A stretch of DNA of 64,000 bases from Ascidiaceihabitans sp. (lineage in GTDB: Bacteria; Pseudomonadota; Alphaproteobacteria; Rhodobacterales; Rhodobacteraceae): NCBI GenBank assembly GCA_028248455.1, contig JAOKHV010000009.1, positions 1 through 64,000 on the forward strand, read 5' to 3'. Under the pieces are notes generated by a model, which saw nothing but the letters and a program-made list of their open reading frames with translations, did not search any database and was not told where the DNA came from. Shown piece after piece: positions 46,902 through 56,088 of the stretch; position 1 is the stretch's first letter; the number at the start of each line of letters is the position of its first letter. The position numbers were made by a program, and so were the translations under genes.

Positions 46902-49160
46902 ATGACCCGTATCCCTACAAAGCCCGAAATTCTTGATTGGATCACATCCAATCCAACGCTGACTGCCAAACGCGATATAGCGAAGGCCTTTGGGATCAAA
47001 GGGGCTGCGCGTATCGACTTGAAACGCTTGCTCAAAGAACTCGAAGCCGAAGGGCATCTTGAGAAGCGTCAGAAATCCTATAACGACCCAGATCGTTTGC
47101 CCCCTGTCAGCGTATTGCAAGTGACGGGTGTGGGTACAGACGGTGATCTGTACGCCAAACCGATGGAGTGGCACGGCACTGGTGCGGAACCTGTCGTGCT
47201 GTTGGTGACCAAAGCACCTGAACCAGCGCTGGGCGAAGGGGATCGTATCCTTGCACGCCTAACCGCTGTTGAGGGCGATACACACGCGTATGAGGGTCGC
47301 ATGATCCGTCGTGTTGGCACAAACCCACAGCGCGTTTTGGGTGTCTTTCGTAAAGGTGCCGAAGGCGGTCGTATTGTTCCGATCGACAAAGGCCAAAGCG
47401 ATGAATGGCTTGTTGGCGCGGGCTCTATGAACGGTGCCAAAGACGGTGAATTGGTAGAAGCAGAGCAGTCCGGTCCAAAGGGCCGCATGGGCCGTCCGCA
47501 GGCGCGTATTGTTGAACGTCTTGGCGATCCATCGGCACCAAAGGCCGTGTCACTGATTGCGATTCACCAGCACAACATCCCTGACGATTTCCCTGATGAC
47601 GTGGTGGCTGAGGCCGACGCGTATACACCGATGGAATTGGATGGCCGCATAGACCTGCGTGAAATGGCATTGGTTACGATTGATCCGTCAGACGCACGTG
47701 ATCACGATGATGCGTGTTATGCGCACCTTGATGACGATCCAGAGAACGAGGGTGGCCATATCGTATGGGTCGCTATCGCTGATGTTGCGGCTTACGTGAC
47801 ACCTGGTTCTGCGCTGGATCGCGAAGCGCGGAAGCGCGGTAACTCAACCTATTTCCCTGACCGCGTTGTGCCTATGTTGCCCGATCGCTTGTCTGGCGAC
47901 TTGTGCAGCTTGCACGAAGGTGTCCCGCGTGCTTGTATCGCAGTGCGTATGAAGCTGGATGCCAATGGTCAAAAGCTAAGCCATGAATTCGTTCGCGGCC
48001 TTATGCGGTCGCCTGCGTCCCTTCATTATGAAGAAGTCCAAGAGGCGATGGATGGCAACCCAAACGAACGCACTGCGGCCTTGTTAGAGCCCGTTATTAA
48101 GCCACTTTACGCAGCTTATGCAGCGCTTGTTGAGGCCCGCCAATTGCGTCAGCCGCTTGAGCTGAACCTGCCAGAACGCCAGATCGTTTTGGATGATGAC
48201 GGCACTGTGCAGTCCGTAAACTTTAAGGATCGTTTGGACGCGCACAAGTTGATCGAAGAGCTGATGGTACTGGCCAACGTCGCTGCGGCTGAAACGCTGA
48301 TTGCTAAGAAAACTGCGCAACTGTTCCGCGTTCACGAAGAGCCATCAACAGAGAAGTTGAACGCGCTACGTGAGACAGCCAGTGCGACAGGCCTGAACCT
48401 TGCGCGTGGTCAAGTTTTGCAGACCTCACATTTGAATCGCTTGCTTGCACAAGCTGCTGGCACAGATGATGAAGAGCTAATCAACTTGACCACTTTGCGT
48501 TGCATGACGCAGGCCTATTATAGCCCAACCAACTTTGGTCACTTCGGCCTCGCGCTGAAAAGCTATGCGCACTTTACGTCACCTATTCGCCGTTACTCTG
48601 ATCTGATCGTGCACCGTGCATTGGTCACGACACACGGTTGGGGCGACGATGGTTTGACCCCTGCGGATGTGGACGAGCTAGAGCAAACCGCGACCCATAT
48701 TTCCGACACTGAACGCCGTTCGATGATGGCGGAACGGGATACGACAGATCGCTACCTAGCGAGCTATTTGTCCGAGCGTGTGGGCGAAGAGTTCATTGGT
48801 CGCATCAACGGGATCGCAAAGTTCGGTATGTTCATCAAACTGGATGATTCCGGCGCTGATGGCTTGGTTCCGATTCGTTCACTTGGTGGTGAATACTTCC
48901 ACTTTGATCGTGAGGCGGGGGCGCTGATGGGTGCAGATACAGGACTTACGTATCGCATTGGCCAACAGGTCACCGCAAAGTTGACAGAGGCCGCGCCGAT
49001 CACTGGTGGCGTTGCGCTTGAGTTGCTGACAGTTGAGGGCAAAGAGGTTCCACGCGGTGGACGTTCATCCCCTGCGGGTCGCTCACCACGCCGCAAAGCG
49101 GGGCAAGCTAAGCACAAAAGCGCCAAGATGAAGCGTAAAGTGAATCGTTCGCGGCCTTAA
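46902..49160 (+). CDS. rnr: ribonuclease R
   Basis: 752-residue 3'-5' exoribonuclease of the RNB family that degrades structured RNA. An N-terminal winged-helix-like region with IAKAFGIKGAARIDLKRLL (about 27-45) and cold-shock/OB domains come first. The RNB catalytic domain follows with VTIDPSDARDHDDACYA (about residues 259-275, catalytic Asp set), then the FTSPIRRYSDLIVHR motif (about 556-570), an S1 domain (about 624-705) and a basic tail. Length and motif order are typical of Rnr. It lies 31 bases after the previous gene, so it may continue the operon. Confidence 0.97.
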   Translation: MTRIPTKPEILDWITSNPTLTAKRDIAKAFGIKGAARIDLKRLLKELEAEGHLEKRQKSYNDPDRLPPVSVLQVTGVGTDGDLYAKPMEWHGTGAEPVVLLVTKAPEPALGEGDRILARLTAVEGDTHAYEGRMIRRVGTNPQRVLGVFRKGAEGGRIVPIDKGQSDEWLVGAGSMNGAKDGELVEAEQSGPKGRMGRPQARIVERLGDPSAPKAVSLIAIHQHNIPDDFPDDVVAEADAYTPMELDGRIDLREMALVTIDPSDARDHDDACYAHLDDDPENEGGHIVWVAIADVAAYVTPGSALDREARKRGNSTYFPDRVVPMLPDRLSGDLCSLHEGVPRACIAVRMKLDANGQKLSHEFVRGLMRSPASLHYEEVQEAMDGNPNERTAALLEPVIKPLYAAYAALVEARQLRQPLELNLPERQIVLDDDGTVQSVNFKDRLDAHKLIEELMVLANVAAAETLIAKKTAQLFRVHEEPSTEKLNALRETASATGLNLARGQVLQTSHLNRLLAQAAGTDDEELINLTTLRCMTQAYYSPTNFGHFGLALKSYAHFTSPIRRYSDLIVHRALVTTHGWGDDGLTPADVDELEQTATHISDTERRSMMAERDTTDRYLASYLSERVGEEFIGRINGIAKFGMFIKLDDSGADGLVPIRSLGGEYFHFDREAGALMGADTGLTYRIGQQVTAKLTEAAPITGGVALELLTVEGKEVPRGGRSSPAGRSPRRKAGQAKHKSAKMKRKVNRSRP

Positions 49161-49328
49161 CCAAGGGCCGCGTCGATCGGATCGATATAAGAAGACAGCA
49201 CCTGATCACTGGCAACGCGCCGCAATAGTATCGTTTCAACGAGCGTCGCGCGCATTGTGGCAAGCACTGCGGCAACGCTTGCATCTGCTGCGCAAGGTGT
49301 AACAGCGAATAGGTGATCACTTTAGGTT
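49158..49328 (-). pseudogene. possible C-terminal gene remnant, unidentified
   Basis: On the minus strand one frame reads SDHLFAVTPCAADASVAAVL then ATMRATLVETILLRRVASDQ and VLSSYIDPIDAALG before a TAA at 49158-49160; it is preceded by a stop and has no start. Its amino-acid make-up (Ala, Val, amphipathic helix) looks like real coding sequence, but no family is recognised. It could be chance. The rest of the 49161-49519 gap has no obvious gene. Confidence 0.3.
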
Positions 49329-49519
49329 GGAGCCGCTTTTATCGCTATTAGATCATGCTTCCACCCCCACCGCGTTGCGTTTTTGAAAGAGCATCTTGAT
49401 CTTATCCGTGAAGGCGATGGACCATCGGTGGCAGATCGCAAGCCATTGGATTGATTGCTTCCGCAGTGGGTTGTTTGTTGCTAGGCTTAAAACAATTGAT
49501 AAATTTCTCGGGCGTATTT

Positions 49520-50842
49520 ATGAAATTTCAAGGTTTCTTTTTTGTGGCGGCTGGCATTGTCAGCTCCAGCCAGCTCTTTGCTGGTGGTATCATTGGCCCC
49601 ACGCTCAGTTCTGTTGGGAGCGATGTGGTTGAAACAGCTTCGTCTCAAGCAACCGTACCAACGACGCCTTTAACGGACCTTGTGATCCTTAATCAACCTG
49701 ATGTTGCACAGATCAAAGTTGATTCGGATGGTGGCCTGAAACGCTGGCTGCGTGGTTTCAAGAAACGCGCTGCTGAGGCTGGTATTGATCAGCGTGTTCT
49801 GGAAACTGCGCTGGCTGGAATACGCTACAATACAGACATTATTGAACGTGATCGCAATCAATCTGAATTTGCCAAGACGATTTGGGACTATCTGAAAACG
49901 GCGGTTTCGGACACACGTATTTCGAACGGCAAGGCGGCGCTTGCGCAACATCAAAAGACGTTGAGTGCGATTGAACGAAAGTACGGCGTAGACAAAGAGG
50001 TCGTCGCTGCAATCTGGGGATTGGAAAGTGCCTATGGCAGCGTTCGTGGCAGCGATGGTGTCATCCAATCGCTCGCGACACTTGCTTATGATGGGCGACG
50101 GGGTGCGTTCTTTGAAGAACAACTTATTGCAGCGCTAAAGATCATTCAAAACGGCGACACCACACCTGTGAACATGACGGGTAGTTGGGCCGGTGCTATG
50201 GGTCATACTCAGTTTATTCCGACATCATTCTTAGAGTACGCCGTTGATTTCACCGGCGACGGCAAACGCGATATTTGGTCGGATGACCCGACGGATGCGT
50301 TGGCCTCCACGGCAGCTTACTTGAAGAAGTTTGGCTGGAAGACGGGGCAGCCTTGGGGCGTTGAAGTATCGATCCCTAACGGTTTCGATTACACCCTCGT
50401 CAATCGCGCTGTCACGAAACGCCCCTCAGATTGGGCAAAGCTTGGAGTGAAGGGTGTTAATGGTTTGGTTTACAACCACGGCCTTGCGGCAGTGCTTTTG
50501 CCAGCAGGTGCGGATGGGGCAGCCTTTCTGATTTTTGATAACTTTAGTGTCATCGAAAAGTACAATACTGCGGATGCCTACGTGATTGGTGTCGGGCATT
50601 TAAGTGACCGTCTAAAGGGCGCTCCTGGGATTAAATCAGGTTGGCCCACATGGGACCGCGCCCTGACGTTTGTGGAGCGTCAAGAGATGCAACGCCGCTT
50701 AACTGCACGAGGGTTTGACACCGAAGGTGTCGATGGCCTGATTGGTCCCAAAACGATCAACGCCGTTCGCGCGTTCCAGCTAAGCAAAAACCTGCGCCCT
50801 GACGGCTATGCATCTCTGGGGTTACTCAAAAAACTACGCTAA
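49520..50842 (+). CDS. lytic murein transglycosylase, MltB type, with peptidoglycan-binding domain
   Basis: 440-residue secreted enzyme that cleaves the glycan strand of peptidoglycan. A signal peptide (MKFQGFFFVAAGIVSSSQLFAG) starts the protein at 49520; a TTG-initiated longer form is less likely. The SLT_2 catalytic domain contains AIWGLESAYGSVRGSDGVI (about residue 160 on, catalytic Glu) and GSWAGAMGHTQFIPTSFLEYA. The C-terminal PG_binding_1 domain ends with GFDTEGVDGLIGPKTINAVRAFQ (about 397-420). No lipobox was seen, so it is probably soluble periplasmic, unlike E. coli MltB. Confidence 0.92.
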   Translation: MKFQGFFFVAAGIVSSSQLFAGGIIGPTLSSVGSDVVETASSQATVPTTPLTDLVILNQPDVAQIKVDSDGGLKRWLRGFKKRAAEAGIDQRVLETALAGIRYNTDIIERDRNQSEFAKTIWDYLKTAVSDTRISNGKAALAQHQKTLSAIERKYGVDKEVVAAIWGLESAYGSVRGSDGVIQSLATLAYDGRRGAFFEEQLIAALKIIQNGDTTPVNMTGSWAGAMGHTQFIPTSFLEYAVDFTGDGKRDIWSDDPTDALASTAAYLKKFGWKTGQPWGVEVSIPNGFDYTLVNRAVTKRPSDWAKLGVKGVNGLVYNHGLAAVLLPAGADGAAFLIFDNFSVIEKYNTADAYVIGVGHLSDRLKGAPGIKSGWPTWDRALTFVERQEMQRRLTARGFDTEGVDGLIGPKTINAVRAFQLSKNLRPDGYASLGLLKKLR

Positions 50843-50904
50843 CCCAAAAAACGCTACGCTTACATATTGTAAACGCGGCGCTTCATCTTTTTGAAATAAA
50901 CTTC

Positions 50905-50947
50905 GGGGGCCTCTGCGCTATGGCAGAGGGGGGGCTGGCCCCCTCTA
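50905..50947. terminator. hairpin-rich gap between convergent genes
   Basis: GCCTCTGC (50911-50918) with GCAGAGG (50925-50931), then GAGGGGG and CCCCCTC (about 50928-50945) form alternative stems just after the leftward permease gene and 60 bases after the transglycosylase. No clear T tract follows. Confidence 0.35.
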
Positions 50948-50951
50948 AAAC

Positions 50952-52163
50952 CTATGCAGGGCTCATACCGCGCAAGCGTTCGGACCGGCGACGCAATAAC
51001 TCAACCACGGTCAGCAAGCCGATCGAAACAACCACCAGAATCGTTGCTACCGCTAGGATTGTTGGGCTGATCTGCTCGCGCAAGCCGGTGAACATTTGCC
51101 ATGGCAATGTTTTTTGGCCAGCTGATCCAATGAACAGCACCACCACAACTTCATCAAATGATGTGATGAAAGCGAATAGGCCGCCAGATATAACACCTGG
51201 CAAGATCAATGGCATTTGAATGCGGAAGAACGTGGTCATTGGATTTGCACCCATGTTCGCGGCCGCACGTGTTAGCGATTGGTCAAAGCCAACCAGCGTT
51301 GCAGTTACTGTAATGATCACGAACGGAATACCCAGAACGGCGTGCGCCAAGATAACCTTGATATAGCCGACCAAGTTCTTATCCATCCCCAAGGAGTTTT
51401 CCATGAACTGCCCAAGTTGGGAGTAAAAGAAAAACATGCCAGTTGCTGAGATGATCAATGGCACAATCATTGGCGAAATCAGGATCGCCATGATCGTGCC
51501 TTTGAACGGCATATGGCTTTGGGATAGGCCCACCGCAGCAAGGGTTCCAAGCGAAACTGAGATGACCGTTGCAATCGGTGCGATGGTCAGTGAGTTCTTC
51601 AAGGAACGTTGCCATTCGTTGTTGGTAAAGAAGTCCTGATAGTGCTTCAAAGAATACGCATCAGGGTCCAGACGCAACATGCCAGGCGTATAGGTAAAGA
51701 AGTCTTGAGCGTTAAAGCTAAGCGGGATGATCACAAGAATTGGTGTGATCAGGAAGATAAAAATCAGGGCGGCGATGCAACGGAAACCATAGTGCCAAAG
51801 AACCTGACCAGCGGTGAGGTATGGCAACAATTTAGCGCGGTAGCGTCCCTCATATAACCAATAGATCAGCCAGTGATAAAACATGCCTACAAGGCCGGCC
51901 ACGATGGTCAGGATAATCCCGCCAAACATATAGCCGACGATACCAAAGCCAATGACCGAAATCCATTTGGCCAGCTTTTCATTTTGCAGATCGACGATAA
52001 AACCATATGCCATTGCAGCAATAACAGCCGCACCCAAAAGCATGCCAATAAGGCCAGAGCCATTGCCCGTTCCAAGGAACAATCCAAGGAACGCGCCGAT
52101 CCCGCCTGCGGTTGGCAGAACGAAGGACAGTGGTTTACGTGAAATCGGTGTTGGTGCAGCCAT
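50952..52163 (-). CDS. polyamine-type ABC transporter permease (PotC-like) with an N-terminal extension
   Basis: 403-residue inner-membrane permease. Residues about 125-400 match PotC-type proteins, with TLAAVGLSQSHMPFKGT and the EAA-like loop DQSLTRAAANMGANPMTTFFRIQMPLILPG (about 310-340) that contacts the ATPase. The first 110-120 residues contain about four extra hydrophobic segments (e.g. GGIGAFLGLFLGTGNGSGLIG and IGFGIVGYMFGGIILTIVAG) not found in standard PotC (about 260-280 residues). It lies 5 bases after the partner permease. It is the last gene of the leftward transporter operon. Confidence 0.85.
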   Translation of the reverse strand: MAAPTPISRKPLSFVLPTAGGIGAFLGLFLGTGNGSGLIGMLLGAAVIAAMAYGFIVDLQNEKLAKWISVIGFGIVGYMFGGIILTIVAGLVGMFYHWLIYWLYEGRYRAKLLPYLTAGQVLWHYGFRCIAALIFIFLITPILVIIPLSFNAQDFFTYTPGMLRLDPDAYSLKHYQDFFTNNEWQRSLKNSLTIAPIATVISVSLGTLAAVGLSQSHMPFKGTIMAILISPMIVPLIISATGMFFFYSQLGQFMENSLGMDKNLVGYIKVILAHAVLGIPFVIITVTATLVGFDQSLTRAAANMGANPMTTFFRIQMPLILPGVISGGLFAFITSFDEVVVVLFIGSAGQKTLPWQMFTGLREQISPTILAVATILVVVSIGLLTVVELLRRRSERLRGMSPA

Positions 52164-52168
52164 TGTCT

Positions 52169-53440
52169 TTATCCTAATTTCACGTTGTCGATGCCCACGA
52201 TCCGATCATAGGCCCAGTATAGGGCTAGAACGACGATCAGTAGAATGGTGCCAAGTGCAGCAGCTAGACCCCAGTTGAGCGATGACGAAATGTGGTATGC
52301 GATCCGGTTGGAGATGAAGACACCTTTGGTCCCACCAACGATTTCCGGAGTGATGTAATAGCCAATCGAAAGAATAAAAACGAGAATAGACCCCGCACCA
52401 ATTCCAGGGATGGATTGTGGGAAATAGACGCGCCAGAATGCTGTCCAATTGGTTGCGCCCATAGATTTAGCAGCGCGTAAGTAGACAGGTGGAATGGTCT
52501 GCATCACGGAGTACATCGGCAAGATCATGAACGGCAGCAAGATGTGCGTCATAGCGACAATCGTACCGAATTCGTTGTTGATCAGGATCAGTCGATCCCC
52601 ATCGGGCACCAGCCCGATCCAAACGAGTACCTCGTTGATCACACCATTCTGTTGCAGCATCACTTTCCATGCTGATGTTCGCACCAACAGCGAGGTCCAG
52701 AATGGCAGCAGAACAAGAATCAACAACAGGTTGGCATTGCGCGGTGATACGTTCGCTAGAAGCCACGCGATTGGATAGCCTAGCAAGATACATGAACCTG
52801 TGATGATCAATGACATGACCAACGTACGCCCAAACAACTTGAGCAGGATCTGCTTGTCTTCAGGTTGCCACGCCATGCCCTCAGGGGTCATGCGTGCATC
52901 AACTGCGTTTAGGAAGTAACCCGATGTATAAAGACCTGAGTAGGTCTGAAGCGTTTTCCATGTTTCAACATCACCCCATCCTTTGTGGATTTTGATCAGC
53001 TTGTCCTTGAAAGGCGCATCTGTGATTGGATCAAGTTTTTTCATCTTCCGCCCAGATTGGCGGAACATAGATGAGAAGCCGGTCTTCTCGTAGTTCAGAC
53101 GCGAACCCAGACGCGTGTGTCTTTTGGCTTCGATCGCGACGGACATGTCGCGCATAAAGGCGGCATAAACCGCTTCGTTAGGCAGCTCCCCGATAGAAGC
53201 ATCCCATGCGCCCAGAACACGCACTGTCTCGGGCAATGTTTCTGGAACGATGTCGTTCTGAACCGAACGTGAAAGCATCACACCGATTGGGTAGATGAAT
53301 GTTAAAAGAACAAAGATCAACAATGGCGCAACCAGCATGAAAGCCCGCATTTTCTGGCGGCGCATGGCGCGCGAGAGGCTTCGTTTTAGGGGCGTGCCAT
53401 CAGCGGCCAATACCAGGCCATTTGCAGTGCTATCGCTCAT
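52169..53440 (-). CDS. polyamine-type ABC transporter permease (PotB-like) with a periplasmic insertion
   Basis: 423-residue permease. The first helix (about residues 30-53) is followed by about 130 mainly hydrophilic residues (roughly 55-195), then five more helices with the EAA motif RAAKSMGATNWTAFWRVYFPQSIPGIG (about 330-356). Standard PotB proteins are about 280 residues, so the long loop is an insertion likely on the periplasmic side. The start at 53440 is 89 bases after the binding-protein gene, a gap that holds a strong hairpin. It works with the following permease to form the transmembrane channel. Confidence 0.85.
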   Translation of the reverse strand: MSDSTANGLVLAADGTPLKRSLSRAMRRQKMRAFMLVAPLLIFVLLTFIYPIGVMLSRSVQNDIVPETLPETVRVLGAWDASIGELPNEAVYAAFMRDMSVAIEAKRHTRLGSRLNYEKTGFSSMFRQSGRKMKKLDPITDAPFKDKLIKIHKGWGDVETWKTLQTYSGLYTSGYFLNAVDARMTPEGMAWQPEDKQILLKLFGRTLVMSLIITGSCILLGYPIAWLLANVSPRNANLLLILVLLPFWTSLLVRTSAWKVMLQQNGVINEVLVWIGLVPDGDRLILINNEFGTIVAMTHILLPFMILPMYSVMQTIPPVYLRAAKSMGATNWTAFWRVYFPQSIPGIGAGSILVFILSIGYYITPEIVGGTKGVFISNRIAYHISSSLNWGLAAALGTILLIVVLALYWAYDRIVGIDNVKLG

Positions 53441-53465
53441 CTTTAGTCTTTCAGTAAGGGAGTGA

Positions 53466-53485
53466 CGGGGGCTAAATCGCCCCCG
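53466..53485 (-). promoter_or_regulatory. intercistronic hairpin between binding-protein and permease genes
   Basis: Perfect GC-rich 7-bp stem CGGGGGC (53466-53472) / GCCCCCG (53479-53485) with a 6-base loop and no T tract. Such stems often stabilise upstream mRNA and raise binding-protein levels relative to permeases. Confidence 0.6.
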
Positions 53486-53529
53486 CCGAATTGTGCATCT
53501 TTAGGTGGGTTTAACCCCTCCTTACTGCC

Positions 53530-54621
53530 TTACTTAGCCAACCACGCTTGGAATTTTGCGTCGATGTCATCACGGTAATCAGCCCAGAACTCGTAGTTAT
53601 ACAAGAACGTGTTCTTTGCGTTGTTTGGGTCTGTTGGCATATGTGGTGCCATGTCGATGCCCAATGTCTTGTGCTTACCAACGAGGGGTGCAGAAGATTT
53701 GCGCGCAGGACCGTAAGAGATGTACTGTGCTTGGTCAGCTAGACGCTGTGTGTCAGTCGCGAACATGATGTAATCAAGTGCACGTTCTTTACGCTCGTCG
53801 CTTAGGCCCGCTGGAATGATCCAACCATCAAGGTCAAATACTTGTGCGTCCCATAGCATGCCGATTGGCTGCTTTTGCTCTTCGATCGCTGCGAACAAAC
53901 GGCCGTTGTATGTGGAACCCATGACAACTTCGCCATCAGCCAAAAGCTGTGGAGTGTCAGCACCAGCAGACCACCAAATAACATCGTCTTTGATTGTTGC
54001 TAGCTTATCAAGAGCTTGCTGTTGACCTTCTTCAGTCGCAAGAACGTCATAAACTGCGTCTTTTGCAACGCCGTCACAAAGAAGAGCCCATTCCATGTTG
54101 TTGATTGGGCGTTTTTCTAGTGAACGCTTACCTGGGTATGCTTCTGTGTCAAATACTGCGCAGACAGTAGTTGGTGCAGTATCGCCAACTAGGTCTGTGC
54201 GGTAACCGAATGTTGTTGAATAAACGATTTGTGGAATGAAGCAGTCAGAAACCAACAGGTCACCAAAATCTTCAGAAGCTTTTGTGCCGTCCGGAGCGTC
54301 TGCAAGCATTGTGTCTGCGTCGATTTCAAGCGCAAGGCCCTCGTCGCAAAGACGGATCGCATCGGCTGCAACAACGTCAACAACGTCCCAAGTTACGTTT
54401 CCAGCTTCTGACATCGCGCGCAATTTAGCTACGGCTTCAGCGGAAGAGTCATCGTTAATGATCGTAACGCCAGTATTCGCAGAATACGGGTCGTGATAGG
54501 CACCTTTTTGTGAAGCAGTGTAAGCACCACCCCAAGATACGATTGTCATTTCTTCAGCAGCAGCAGCGCCAGCAACCAAAGTAAGGGCTGTAGTAGCCGT
54601 GAGTAGTTTGGTGAGTGTCAT
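53530..54621 (-). CDS. polyamine-type ABC transporter substrate-binding protein (first system)
   Basis: 363-residue periplasmic binding protein of the PotD/PotF-like class. A Sec signal peptide (residues 1-22, ending AAAAEE) is followed by MTIVSWGGAYTASQKGAYHDPYS, the start of the extracellular solute-binding family 1 fold, and later by EKRPINNMEWALLCDGV and WIIPAGLSDERKERALDYI. It is encoded second after its ATPase gene in the operon. Spermidine, putrescine or other cationic nitrogen compounds are likely ligands from family membership, but the specificity cannot be read. Confidence 0.87.
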   Translation of the reverse strand: MTLTKLLTATTALTLVAGAAAAEEMTIVSWGGAYTASQKGAYHDPYSANTGVTIINDDSSAEAVAKLRAMSEAGNVTWDVVDVVAADAIRLCDEGLALEIDADTMLADAPDGTKASEDFGDLLVSDCFIPQIVYSTTFGYRTDLVGDTAPTTVCAVFDTEAYPGKRSLEKRPINNMEWALLCDGVAKDAVYDVLATEEGQQQALDKLATIKDDVIWWSAGADTPQLLADGEVVMGSTYNGRLFAAIEEQKQPIGMLWDAQVFDLDGWIIPAGLSDERKERALDYIMFATDTQRLADQAQYISYGPARKSSAPLVGKHKTLGIDMAPHMPTDPNNAKNTFLYNYEFWADYRDDIDAKFQAWLAK

Positions 54622-54689
54622 AGTAGTCTCCCAGTTGATCCCGATTTGTATTAAGGCTGGGTACGGGTTTGTTTTCCCAACCTAATTAA

Positions 54690-54715
54690 ATCGCGTAGAC
54701 ATTATGCTGCGCGAT
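54690..54715 (-). promoter_or_regulatory. intercistronic hairpin between ATPase and binding-protein genes
   Basis: 9-bp stem ATCGCGTAG (54690-54698) / CTGCGCGAT (54707-54715), one G-U pair, 8-base loop. It lies 12 bases after the ATPase stop. No T tract follows on the transcribed strand, so mRNA processing or stability is more likely than termination. Confidence 0.55.
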
Positions 54716-54726
54716 GTAATGTACCG

Positions 54727-55827
54727 CTACGCGTCTAGCGCGCGGCAATCCTCTGCCAACCAACCGATGTCGATCATCTGGCCTGGCTGCAAGCGCACCT
54801 GATCTGGTGCGTTGCGTGTTTTGATTACGAAGTCATCATTTCCAGCAACCCGAAGACGCGTGCGGAAGATGTCACCCATATAGATGAATTCCAGCACTTC
54901 AGCTTTCAGCGTGTGTGCGTCTGGCGATAGACGAGATTTGTCCATCTCAACCCGCTCTGGGCGGATAGAAACGCGTGTGCGCTGGCCGGCCTCAGTTACG
55001 TTAATCGGTTTGGCATCGATCAAGTCACCATTGTCGAGCTGGACAAGCGCAACGCCACCTTTGATTTCTTTAATGACACCTTCGAGGGTGTTATTTTCCC
55101 CGATGAACTGCGCAACAAAGCTGTTCTCTGGCTCTTCGTACAATTTGTCTGGCGCAGCCAGTTGTTGAATGCGGCCGTCTTCAAACACCGCGACGCGGTC
55201 TGACATCGTCAGTGCTTCTGTTTGGTCGTGCGTTACGTAAACAGTCGTAATGCCTAGCTCGTGCGCCAAGTTGGTAATTTCAAACTGCAGCGTTTCGCGC
55301 AGTTGTTTATCAAGGGCACCAAGTGGCTCATCCATCAAAACCAATTCTGGTTCAAACACCAATGCACGCGACAAAGCGATGCGCTGTTGTTGACCACCAG
55401 AAAGTTGGGAAGGGCGGCGACCTGCGAAATCTTGCATCTGAACCATGCCTAATGCGCGCATAACTTTTTCTTCACGCTCAGATTTGCCGATTTTGCGAAC
55501 TTCTAATGGGAAGGCAAGGTTTTCAGCAACAGTCATGTGTGGGAACAACGCGTAGTTTTGGAACACCATGCCAATGCCGCGTTTGTGCGGCGGGATGTTG
55601 TTGATAGAGGTGCCGCCAAGGCGAATGTCGCCGTGTGTTGCTGTCTCGAAACCCGCAAGCATCATAAGGCAAGTTGTCTTGCCAGATCCTGATGGGCCAG
55701 GCATTGTTAGGAATTCGCCACGTGGCATGGAAAGGTTCAAATCTTTGACGACTAGATTAACACCGTCATAGCTTTTCTGAACGCGTTCAAATTCAACGAA
55801 CGCATCGTTTTTTGCAGTATCGGCCAA
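54727..55827 (-). CDS. polyamine-type ABC transporter ATPase (PotA-like, first system)
   Basis: 366-residue ABC ATPase. The Walker A motif is in MPGPSGSGKTTCLMMLAGF (about residues 42-60), the Q-loop in GMVFQNYALFPHMTVAENL, the signature in LSGGQQQRIALSRALVF, and the Walker B motif in PELVLMDEPLGALDK (about 165-180). The C-terminal TOBE_2 domain (about 285-360) is typical of PotA-like proteins. It is the first gene of the leftward operon ATPase, binding protein, PotB-like, PotC-like. The gap to the divergent DUF2793 gene (55828-56088) is AT-rich and probably holds both promoters. Confidence 0.93.
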   Translation of the reverse strand: MADTAKNDAFVEFERVQKSYDGVNLVVKDLNLSMPRGEFLTMPGPSGSGKTTCLMMLAGFETATHGDIRLGGTSINNIPPHKRGIGMVFQNYALFPHMTVAENLAFPLEVRKIGKSEREEKVMRALGMVQMQDFAGRRPSQLSGGQQQRIALSRALVFEPELVLMDEPLGALDKQLRETLQFEITNLAHELGITTVYVTHDQTEALTMSDRVAVFEDGRIQQLAAPDKLYEEPENSFVAQFIGENNTLEGVIKEIKGGVALVQLDNGDLIDAKPINVTEAGQRTRVSIRPERVEMDKSRLSPDAHTLKAEVLEFIYMGDIFRTRLRVAGNDDFVIKTRNAPDQVRLQPGQMIDIGWLAEDCRALDA

Positions 55828-56088
55828 ATGTGGCTCCCTGGTTTCGCCCGCGATTTTTCGCGTGTATTAAGAAAGAGTAGAACCAGTGAGTTCAAAATTT
55901 GCAACCTAATATATATGGAAATGGCAGTTTCATTCTAAATATTTTGCTATTCGCCTGTTTCACATGCCTTCAGCAGAACAATGTTTAACAATTTCTGAAT
56001 TGCATAGTCGATACTGTAAGTATTTGTTCAAGAAAGCCCGTCAAATCCCCTGAATTATTCCATTCTCATGGAACATTTAGGGGTCCCC

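Noticed and set aside
49396-49632. 78-residue ORF at the start of the lytic transglycosylase
   Set aside because: Out-of-frame shadow overlapping the signal-peptide region of the real gene.
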